A stretch of DNA of 23,373 nt from an uncultured Oscillospiraceae bacterium (GTDB lineage Bacteria > Bacillota > Clostridia > Oscillospirales > Ruminococcaceae): contig USBC01000007.1 of NCBI GenBank assembly GCA_900552845.1, forward strand, positions 1 through 23,373, read 5' to 3'. How positions within the stretch are numbered: the stretch's first letter is position 1; each line of letters opens with the position of its first letter. The notes beneath the pieces are model-generated. The model was not told the DNA's origin. It searched no databases and saw nothing but the letters and a program-made list of their open reading frames with translations. Made by a program: the position numbers and the translations under genes. Shown here in pieces: positions 13,468 through 19,231 of this stretch.

Positions 13468-14478
13468 ATGAAAAAACTACTTGCCCTTATGATGGCTGCC
13501 ATGATGCTGCTGTGCTGTGTTGCCTGCGGCGGCAATGACACCCCCACCCCTGACAGCAATACCCCCGTTTCTCTTACTGTAGGCACCGGTGGTACTGCCG
13601 GCACCTACTATGCCTATACCAATGCCGTCGGCATGATTTTGGGCGAGGCGACCGGCTACAGCTACAATGTTATTTCTACCGGCGGCTCGGTTGCCAATAT
13701 CAACGGTATTGAGGACGGCGACTACAATATGGCGATCGTGCAGAACGATACCATGATCAAGGCATACAACAAGCTGGACGATTTTAACTTCCCCTCCGCC
13801 ATCACCTCCTTCTCGGTGCTGGGCGAGGTCTACTCCGAGGTCATGCAGATCGTCGTGCGGGGCGACCTGAAGGACACCGTTAAAACGCTGGCCGATGTCA
13901 AGGGGCTGCGTGTTTCCATCGGCGATGCCGGCTCCGGCACCGAGGCCAATGCCAAAGCCCTGCTGGCTGCCTATGGCGTTTCCCTCAATGATATCACCGT
14001 ACAGAACCTTTCTGCCGGCAGCAGCGCCGATGCCATGAAGGACGGCAAGCTGGACGTTTTCTTCTTCACCTCCGGCGCACCCACCACTGCCATCACCGAG
14101 CTGCAGACCGCCATGGATATTTACCTGCTGGGTCTGGATTCCGCCGTTATGGACTCCTTCATTGCCGATAACAAGGTAGGCGGCTATGCCGTATATGCCA
14201 AGATGGACGTAACCCATGACCAGTACGAGTGCATTCCCGCTGACGCTCCCATCACCACCATCGGTGTGACCGCCACCTACATCGTTTCCAATTCTCTCTC
14301 CGAGGAGCAGGTCTACAATATGGCCAAGGCACTGTGGGAAAATCAGGCGGAGATTGCCAAAGCACACGCCGTAGGCACCGGCATGGATATCAACAATGCC
14401 TTTGTGACCATCGGTAACGTGCCGCTGCACGCCGGCGCTGCCAAATACTACGCCGAGAAAGGTCTTCAGGTCGGCTGA
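13468..14478 (+). CDS. TAXI-family TRAP transporter solute-binding protein
   Basis: Extracytoplasmic substrate-binding subunit of a TRAP (secondary, ion-driven) importer. The 336-residue product has a lipoprotein-like signal peptide ending CCVACGG (Cys20) and a Thr/Pro/Asp-rich linker. The TAXI-family opening GTGGTAGTYYAYTNAVG (about 39-55) follows, then STGGSVANINGI, GLRVSIGDAGSGTEANA and GKLDVFFFTSGAP. These glycine-rich stretches are conserved in TRAP-associated extracytoplasmic immunogenic proteins, often annotated as glutamate or aromatic-acid binders; the ligand here is unknown. AAGGAG lies eight bases before the ATG. The permease gene follows after 171 bases that contain two hairpins. 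Confidence 0.92.
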   Translation: MKKLLALMMAAMMLLCCVACGGNDTPTPDSNTPVSLTVGTGGTAGTYYAYTNAVGMILGEATGYSYNVISTGGSVANINGIEDGDYNMAIVQNDTMIKAYNKLDDFNFPSAITSFSVLGEVYSEVMQIVVRGDLKDTVKTLADVKGLRVSIGDAGSGTEANAKALLAAYGVSLNDITVQNLSAGSSADAMKDGKLDVFFFTSGAPTTAITELQTAMDIYLLGLDSAVMDSFIADNKVGGYAVYAKMDVTHDQYECIPADAPITTIGVTATYIVSNSLSEEQVYNMAKALWENQAEIAKAHAVGTGMDINNAFVTIGNVPLHAGAAKYYAEKGLQVG

Positions 14479-14505
14479 TCCGAAAACCCTAAGTCTTCCA
14501 AACGC

Positions 14506-14545
14506 CCGCGGCGGGAGTGTCTTCGTTCCTCCCGTCGCGGCTTTC
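14506..14545 (+). terminator. hairpin after the TAXI binding-protein gene (leaky terminator)
   Basis: CCGCGGCGGGAG (14506-14517) pairs with CTCCCGTCGCGG (14529-14540) with one G-T wobble over an 11-base loop, then CTTTCCTTGTT. The T-tract is interrupted, so readthrough to the permease gene is likely and would give more binding protein than permease. Confidence 0.75.
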
Positions 14546-14549
14546 CTTG

Positions 14550-14621
14550 TTATCGGATCACAAAAAGGAGTCGATCAGCCCTTTTATCATTCTGTTATCG
14601 CTCCCTTTTGTGATCCGGTAA
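14550..14621 (+). repeat. long inverted repeat between TAXI and TRAP permease genes
   Basis: Arms of 21 bases (14550-14570 and 14601-14621) share the core CGGATCACAAAA / TTTTGTGATCCG and pair with only one mismatch and one G-T wobble. The loop is 30 bases. It sits directly after the terminator-like hairpin and ends 28 bases before the permease ATG. It may protect or process the intercistronic mRNA, or be an operator pair. Confidence 0.7.
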
Positions 14622-14649
14622 AAATCCCCTAAAGAAAGGAAGCTGTCCT

Positions 14650-16743
14650 ATGAATCATCTGCATCACCATTCCGATGCCGCCGATACTGCCAAGCTGCTG
14701 CAGGAGCTGGACCGTGACAGCAAAAGCCGCAGCTTGACCGGCGGCTGGAAAACCGCCATGACGGTACTGTTTGTCCTGTATTCCGTCACCATGATCGTCA
14801 TGGCGCTGGTCGTCTCCGGCGCAACGCAGTATACCCGTCTGCCCGTTTTTGTGGGCATGACGCTGTTTGTGGGCTACCTGAAGTACCCTGCCAGCAAGCG
14901 GGACGCCCTGCGGGATAACTATTTCCCGTGGTATGATATTGTGCTGGCATTTGCCTCGCTCATTGTGTTTTTCTATTATGCCTTCGCTCAAAAAAAGATC
15001 ATTCAGATGGCAAACCGCATCGGCACCACTCAGATCGTACTGGGCATTATCGGTATTCTGCTGCTGGTGGAGCTGTGCCGCCGTTCCACCGGGATCCCGC
15101 TCATTGTGGTGGCGGGACTGTTTACCGTTTACGGGGCATGGTGGCTGACCAACAACAACCCCAAAACTGCCCTGCGCAACCTCATCTACAACCTGTTTTA
15201 TAACCTCAATTGCGGCATTTTCTCCTCCCCCATCACCGTTTGCTGTTCGTTCATCGTGCTGTTCATCATTCTCGGCTCGTTCCTCGAAAAGACCGGAATC
15301 GGTACCTTCTTTGTGGATTTGGCAAACTCCATTGCAGGCGCCAGCGTGGGCGGTCCTGCCAAGGTCGCGGTCATCTCCAGCGCTTTGGAGGGAATGTATT
15401 CCGGCTCCTCCGTTGCCAATACCGTCGGCAGCGGCAGCATCACCATTCCCACCATGAAGCGGGTGGGCTACAAGCCGGAATTTGCTGCGGCAGTGGAGGC
15501 GGCTGCCTCGACCGGCGGTCAGATCATGCCTCCCATTATGGGCGCTGCCGCCTTTTTGATGGCAGAGATCACCGGCATACCTTATGCTTCCATTGTTGTT
15601 GCGGCAATCCTCCCCGCCGTTCTGTACTTTACCGGTATCTTCCTGATGGTCCATTTCGAGGGCAAGCGGCTGGGTCTTAAGGGCCTTCCCAAGGACTCCA
15701 TTCCTCATTTCTTCCGCCTGCTGGGAAAAAGCGGCTACCTGCTCATTCCGGTCGTCGTGCTGGTCATCTGCATGAACTATTACACCGCCGGTATGTCCGC
15801 CTGCTTTGCCATACTGTTTGCCCTCATCATCAGCCTCATCGGGAAGGATAAGCATGATCTTGTGCGTTCTGTCGGTCTTCCGCTGATCCCGCTGGCAACC
15901 CTCATCATTCTGTGGCAGGTCATCAAGATAGATACCGGCACCGCTGTCTTTGTCTCGATGGTGGTCGCCGTGCTCTGCAGCTTCCTTACCCGTTCCGCAA
16001 TCCTCACACCTCGTTTGGTCGCAGAGGGCCTGCAGGGCGGCGCCGGCAGTTCCATCGGCGTTGCGGTAGCCTGCGCCATGGCAGGTATCATCTCCGGCGT
16101 TGTCTCCATGACAGCTTTGGGCACCACGCTGGTAGCGGTCATTGTCCCCCTTGCCCAAAAGAGCATCTTCCTTGCGCTGTTCTGTACCATGCTGGCATGC
16201 ATTGTGCTGGGAATGGGCGTACCCACCACCGCCAACTATGTCATCATGGCGACCATCACGGCACCGATCCTTGTCAAAATGGGAATCCCGCTGTTAGCGG
16301 CGCACATGTTCGTATTCTACTTCGGCATCGTGGCAGATATTACCCCGCCTGTAGCGCTTGCCGCCTATGCAGGCAGCGCCATCGCCCATTCCAATCCGCT
16401 CAAAACCGGTGTGGCTGCCACCAAGCTTGCCATCGGCGCATTCATTATTCCGTACATCTTCGCTCTCAATCCCAGCCTGCTGTTTATTGATGTGGAGAGT
16501 GTCTGGGCGCTTATCGGCATTATGGTCACCTCGGTCATCGGTATGGCGGGCATCGCCATGGGCATGACCGGACACGCCTATGCTCCCATTCCATGGCTCA
16601 TGCGCATCATGCTGCTGGCCGGTGGGATCTTCCTTATTGATCCCAGTCCCGTCAGCGACCTCATCGGGCTTTTACTCATCGGTATTCCATTTGCAGTACA
16701 GCTTCTCCAAAGCCGCAGGTCAAAGGCCTCGGCAGCCGGGTAA
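14650..16743 (+). CDS. TRAP transporter fused permease (4TM/12TM, TAXI type)
   Basis: Membrane component of a TRAP importer in which the small DctQ-like and large DctM-like subunits are fused, the normal form for TAXI systems. The 697-residue product has a short His-containing N-terminus (MNHLHHHSD), about four membrane segments in the first 170 residues, and then the DctM-like region. The DctM part shows GMYSGSSVANTVGSGSITIP near 255-275, EAAASTGGQIMPPIMGAAAF near 285-304 and, in the second half, LGMGVPTTANYV with FGIVADITPPVALAAY. These are the family's conserved substrate and Na+ site loops. AAAGGAA precedes the ATG. It pairs with the TAXI protein upstream. Substrate unknown. Confidence 0.93.
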   Translation: MNHLHHHSDAADTAKLLQELDRDSKSRSLTGGWKTAMTVLFVLYSVTMIVMALVVSGATQYTRLPVFVGMTLFVGYLKYPASKRDALRDNYFPWYDIVLAFASLIVFFYYAFAQKKIIQMANRIGTTQIVLGIIGILLLVELCRRSTGIPLIVVAGLFTVYGAWWLTNNNPKTALRNLIYNLFYNLNCGIFSSPITVCCSFIVLFIILGSFLEKTGIGTFFVDLANSIAGASVGGPAKVAVISSALEGMYSGSSVANTVGSGSITIPTMKRVGYKPEFAAAVEAAASTGGQIMPPIMGAAAFLMAEITGIPYASIVVAAILPAVLYFTGIFLMVHFEGKRLGLKGLPKDSIPHFFRLLGKSGYLLIPVVVLVICMNYYTAGMSACFAILFALIISLIGKDKHDLVRSVGLPLIPLATLIILWQVIKIDTGTAVFVSMVVAVLCSFLTRSAILTPRLVAEGLQGGAGSSIGVAVACAMAGIISGVVSMTALGTTLVAVIVPLAQKSIFLALFCTMLACIVLGMGVPTTANYVIMATITAPILVKMGIPLLAAHMFVFYFGIVADITPPVALAAYAGSAIAHSNPLKTGVAATKLAIGAFIIPYIFALNPSLLFIDVESVWALIGIMVTSVIGMAGIAMGMTGHAYAPIPWLMRIMLLAGGIFLIDPSPVSDLIGLLLIGIPFAVQLLQSRRSKASAAG

Positions 16744-16754
16744 GGCTTCTATCG

Positions 16755-16787
16755 AAAGGCAGTCTCCTTCTTCGGGGGCTGCCTTTT
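16755..16787 (+). terminator. intrinsic terminator of the TRAP operon
   Basis: AAAGGCAG (16755-16762) pairs with CTGCCTTT (16779-16786), with an additional G/C block inside, and ends in a short TTTT. It starts 12 bases after the permease stop. Confidence 0.8.
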
Positions 16788-16900
16788 AAGGTGCGGGACC
16801 CTGTGCGGCGGAGCCGCGCGCCTGCGGCGCGCTTCCGGCGGGGCTACGCCCCGCCGGTGTCGGGCTTCGCCCGACGGCTCCGCCGCCCTGCCCCCACCTT
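16788..16900. repeat. cloverleaf-like GC-rich nested inverted repeat
   Basis: Outermost arms AAGGTGCGGG (16788-16797) and CCCCCACCTT (16891-16900) pair with one mismatch. A second stem of 12 perfect pairs follows, GCGGCGGAGCCG (16805-16816) with CGGCTCCGCCGC (16875-16886). It encloses three hairpins in a row: 16817-16831 (loop TGC), 16835-16857 (ten pairs, loop TAC) and 16859-16875 (GTCGGGC-TTC-GCCCGAC). The last hairpin shares one base with the outer stem. It encodes no gene. The same style recurs at 18753-18838, 21945-22031 and 1-57. The outermost right arm overlaps the -35 of the next promoter. Confidence 0.85.
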
Positions 16901-16927
16901 GCGCCCGCCCCTCCGGTGTGGTATCAT
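16899..16927 (+). promoter_or_regulatory. candidate promoter of the CYTH gene
   Basis: TTGCGC (16899-16904), a 17-base spacer and TATCAT (16922-16927). The -10 has one mismatch and the -35 three. It is 24 bases from the ATG. Confidence 0.45.
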
Positions 16928-16950
16928 AGGACCGGAAATGAGGTGCTGTC

Positions 16951-17484
16951 ATGTCGCTGGAGATCGAGCGGAAATTCCGCATCAAAATGCCGGAAAAGGA
17001 CTGGCTTCGCAGCCGGGAAGCCGTCGCCGTCACCGGGCTGGTACAGTGCTACCTCACCGCCCATGAGGGCTGGGAGCGCCGGGTGCGCCAAGCCACCGAT
17101 GCCTTGACCGGCGAGGTACGCTGCACCCTCACCGAGAAAACCGAAGAAGCCGGTCTGATACGTACCGAGTTGGAAAAGGAAATCTCCCCAAGCGAGTACG
17201 AAGCGTTGCTGGGGGAGATGCTGCCCGGCACACCGCCGCTTTACAAGGTGCGTTGGGCGTTCCCCTACAAGGGGCACACCATTGAGATCGACTGCTACCC
17301 CTTTTGGAAAGATGAAGCGATCCTGGAGGTGGAGCTTTCCTCCCCCGATGAAGCATTCGCGCTGCCGCCGGAGCTTGTCGTGCTTGCCGATGTGACCAAC
17401 GACCCGAATCTGAAAAACCGTGCGCTGGCACTGGCAATGGCGGAATGGGAAAGGGATCTGATGGAATCCGGCAAAATTCCGTAA
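16951..17484 (+). CDS. CYTH-domain protein (triphosphatase-like)
   Basis: A 177-residue CYTH (CyaB/thiamine-triphosphatase) protein, a fold that binds triphosphate compounds and divalent metals in a beta-barrel tunnel. The signature ExExK is at the N-terminus (E4, E6 and K8 in LEIERKF). Further charged strands follow, such as RRVRQ, VRCTLTEKT, RTELEKEIS and TIEIDCYP, and the acidic EVELSS near residue 130. Most bacterial relatives act as inorganic triphosphatases or have unknown substrates. The start at 16951 follows TGAGGTG, and the ExExK position supports it. It is a single gene between the TRAP operon and the riboflavin unit. The precise substrate is not known. Confidence 0.88.
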   Translation: MSLEIERKFRIKMPEKDWLRSREAVAVTGLVQCYLTAHEGWERRVRQATDALTGEVRCTLTEKTEEAGLIRTELEKEISPSEYEALLGEMLPGTPPLYKVRWAFPYKGHTIEIDCYPFWKDEAILEVELSSPDEAFALPPELVVLADVTNDPNLKNRALALAMAEWERDLMESGKIP

Positions 17485-17493
17485 CATCTCCTA

Positions 17494-17521
17494 TTGACAA
17501 CCGCTCAAAAGGGAATATAAT
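17494..17521 (+). promoter_or_regulatory. promoter of the riboflavin uptake unit
   Basis: TTGACA (17494-17499), a 16-base spacer and TATAAT (17516-17521), both hexamers perfect. The start point should fall just before the FMN aptamer. Confidence 0.88.
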
Positions 17522-17533
17522 GGTGTCAAGATG

Positions 17534-17663
17534 TTTCGGGGCGGGGTGCAATTCCCCACCGGCGGTGACGGAGCCCATCGGCTCCCCAGTCCGCGAACAG
17601 CGCCACGGCGCTGCCGAGAGGGTGCAATTCCCTCACCGACGGTTACAGTCCGGATGGAAGAAA
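17534..17663 (+). promoter_or_regulatory. FMN riboswitch (RFN element)
   Basis: The conserved RFN blocks appear in order: TTTCGGGGCGGGGTGCAATT, then CCACCGGCGGT, then CCAGTCCGCGA, then GGGTGCAATTCCC, then CACCGACGGT, then ACAGTCCGGATGGAAGA. P1 is closed by TTTC near 17534 and GAAAC near 17660. On binding FMN it should favour the terminator at 17685 and turn off ribU and the riboflavin kinase gene. Confidence 0.96.
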
Positions 17664-17684
17664 CAGCGCTTTTTTGCGTGTTCA

Positions 17685-17726
17685 GCGCCCCGCTGCGGCT
17701 TTTGCCGTGCCGGGCGCTTTTGTTTT
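17685..17726 (+). terminator. FMN riboswitch expression-platform terminator
   Basis: GCGCCC (17685-17690) and GGGCGC (17712-17717) flank an inner GCGGC/GCCGT stem over TTTT, followed by TTTTGTTTT. An upstream CAGCGC copy at 17664-17669 could take part in the alternative antiterminator fold. Confidence 0.85.
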
Positions 17727-17767
17727 GCGATGAAACATCTGCAATTCAAAAAAAGGAGCATAAATCC

Positions 17768-18313
17768 ATGTCAAATGTCAATCCCAAACTCAGCAGACTT
17801 GCAAAGCTCGGTCTGCTCGCCGCCCTCTCGATCGTTCTTGTGTTCTTTATTCACTTTCCCATCTTCCCCACTGCCAAGTTTTTGGAGTACGACCCTGCTG
17901 ATATTCCCATTATGATTGCCACCTTTGCCTTCGGCCCCTGGTACGGTCTGATGACCACCATCGTTGTTGCGGTGGTGCAGGGTCTTACCGTCAGTGCATC
18001 CGGCGGCATCTACGGCATCATCATGCACATCATCGCCACCGGCACCTTCGTACTGGTCGCCGGCTTCCTTTATCAAGCGCATAAGACCAAAAAGGGTGCG
18101 CTGATCGCTCTGCTCTGCGGCGTGGTGGCGTGGGGGCTTATCATGATGCCTGCCAACCTCATCATCACACCCATCTTTACCGGTATGCCGGTAGATGCCA
18201 TTCGCGCTATTCTGCTGCCCATTATCCTGCCCTTTAATCTCATTAAAGCCGGCATCAACGCTGTTGTGACCTTCCTTGTCTACAAAAGCGTTTCGCCGCT
18301 TCTCCATCGGTGA
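17768..18313 (+). CDS. ribU: riboflavin ECF transporter substrate-binding component RibU
   Basis: Membrane S-component that captures riboflavin and works with the shared ECF module (EcfT plus two ATPases, not in this window). The 181-residue product is hydrophobic with about six membrane segments. It has the RibU hallmark FLEYDPADIPIMI (39-51), GPWYGLMTTIVVAVVQG near 56-72, and the C-terminal KAGINAVVTFLVYK. A longer in-frame extension upstream runs through the riboswitch and is rejected; the ATG at 17768 has AAGGAG ten bases before it. Control by the FMN riboswitch supports the riboflavin assignment. The riboflavin kinase gene begins four bases after the stop. Confidence 0.95.
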   Translation: MSNVNPKLSRLAKLGLLAALSIVLVFFIHFPIFPTAKFLEYDPADIPIMIATFAFGPWYGLMTTIVVAVVQGLTVSASGGIYGIIMHIIATGTFVLVAGFLYQAHKTKKGALIALLCGVVAWGLIMMPANLIITPIFTGMPVDAIRAILLPIILPFNLIKAGINAVVTFLVYKSVSPLLHR

Positions 18314-18317
18314 TATT

Positions 18318-18731
18318 ATGAATGAACAGTTCTCCTTTACCGGACGGGTCATTACCGGCCACCGTCTCGGTCATACCCTTGGCTTCCCCACCGCCAATAT
18401 CGTCGTCACTCCCGGCGAAAAGGTACCCACCCTCGGCGTTTACGCTGCGTGGGTCACGCTGCCGGACGGCTCCCGTCACGCTGCGGTGACAAATCTCGGC
18501 GTCCGCCCTACCGTGGAAACGGCAGGCGCCCTGTGGGTGGAAAGCTACCTTCTCGATTTTTCCGGCGACCTGTATGGGCAGGAGCTAACCGTCACGCTCT
18601 GTCACTTCCTGCGTCCGGAACGGCACTTCCCCAGTGTGGAGGCATTGCGTCAGGCGATTGCCGAAAACGCCGCACAGGCCCGTGCCTTGCTGCTGGACGG
18701 TAAGAGAGAACCGACCTCAAACAACCTGTGA
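18318..18731 (+). CDS. stand-alone riboflavin kinase (C-terminal half of RibF only)
   Basis: Expected to phosphorylate riboflavin to FMN with ATP, trapping imported vitamin. Most bacterial RibF proteins are bifunctional (about 300 residues, FAD synthetase plus kinase); this one has 137 residues and only the kinase barrel. Motifs are GRVITGHRLGHTLGFPTAN (9-27, ATP/Mg site with PTAN), GVYAAW, NLGVRPTV, and the catalytic glutamate in VESYLLDFSGDLYGQ. The LGFPTAN lead-in has His-Thr where most have Arg-x. The start at 18318 is chosen because it gives the family N-terminus; GGTGA, overlapping the ribU stop, is the only ribosome binding site, so it probably depends on translational coupling to ribU. 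A frame from 18276 would overlap ribU. Confidence 0.9.
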   Translation: MNEQFSFTGRVITGHRLGHTLGFPTANIVVTPGEKVPTLGVYAAWVTLPDGSRHAAVTNLGVRPTVETAGALWVESYLLDFSGDLYGQELTVTLCHFLRPERHFPSVEALRQAIAENAAQARALLLDGKREPTSNNL

Positions 18732-18752
18732 CCTCGTGCAAACTCCCCATTC

Positions 18753-18838
18753 GGGCGGCAGCCCGACGGCGGAGCCGTCAAAAAGGCGCCCAGTGGGGCG
18801 CCATTTTCGCCGGTCTGCGCCCGGCGGGGCTGCCGCCC
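18753..18838. repeat. cloverleaf-like GC-rich nested inverted repeat
   Basis: Outer arms GGGCGGCAGCCC (18753-18764) and GGGCTGCCGCCC (18827-18838) pair perfectly over 12 bases. They enclose three hairpins: GACGGC-GGA-GCCGTC (18765-18779), GGCGCCC-AGTG-GGGCGCC (18785-18802) and CGCCGG...CCGGCG (18808-18826). The middle hairpin is flanked by A5 and TTTT and could end transcription in both directions, serving as the terminator of the riboflavin unit. Confidence 0.83.
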
Positions 18839-18895
18839 TGCCAAGTAAGCCGCCCGATGAGAATCGTCCCTGCACCGGCTCCGCAAAATCTTTCC

Positions 18896-18925
18896 TTGAC
18901 AAACACCCTGCTTCTGCGATAGAAT
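18896..18925 (+). promoter_or_regulatory. valS promoter
   Basis: TTGACA (18896-18901), an 18-base spacer and TAGAAT (18920-18925), placed just before the T-box leader. Confidence 0.85.
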
Positions 18926-18935
18926 GATAAGGATA

Positions 18936-19192
18936 ACAAAAAATGCGTTGAAGCGGAGGAGTATCCGTTCCCCCGACCCCCAGAGAGCAGCCGACCGGTG
19001 CAAAGGCTGCGGCGGAAAACGGAGAAGGTCGCCGCCGAGCGGTGCCGCCGAATATCTGATGATTTAAGCGGCAACGGTATTCCCCGTTACGGAAGCTAAA
19101 GTGCGTGCCTTCCGGCACGAATTCAGGTGGTACCGCGCCGAGCTTGCGTCCTGCTGTTTTCCCGTATCGGGAAAAACGGCGGGCTTTTTTAT
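18936..19192 (+). promoter_or_regulatory. T-box riboswitch (tRNA-Val responsive) in the valS leader
   Basis: The T-box sequence CAGGTGGTACCGCG lies at 19124-19137, with the tRNA-end-binding bulge TGGT at 19128-19131. In stem I the AGTA motif (18960-18963) faces GAA (19024-19026), followed by G and the specifier GTC (19028-19030), a valine codon. The distal arm carries the AGAG and GGTGCAAA elements used for elbow contact, closed by GCAGCC/GGCTGC. Uncharged tRNA-Val should stabilise the antiterminator and allow valS transcription. Confidence 0.93.
19149..19190 (+). terminator. T-box leader terminator
   Basis: TCCTGCTGTTTTCCCG pairs with CGGGAAAAACGGCGGG around a TAT loop, with wobble pairs, and is followed by CTTTTTT. 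It competes with the antiterminator that contains the T-box sequence and lies about 40 bases before the valS start. Confidence 0.9.
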
Positions 19193-19231
19193 TTTACTGC
19201 CGCCTGCCCAAGAAAAAAGGAGGAAATCCCC

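Noticed and set aside
14629..16158. 509-codon minus-strand frame opposite the TRAP permease
   Set aside because: Low-complexity Gly/His/Asp/Gln translation typical of a shadow. The opposite strand encodes a clear TRAP permease.
16805..16886. Cloverleaf fold as a tRNA gene
   Set aside because: Stem lengths, loops and conserved tRNA bases do not fit; there is no T-loop TTC-A sequence, anticodon stem or CCA.
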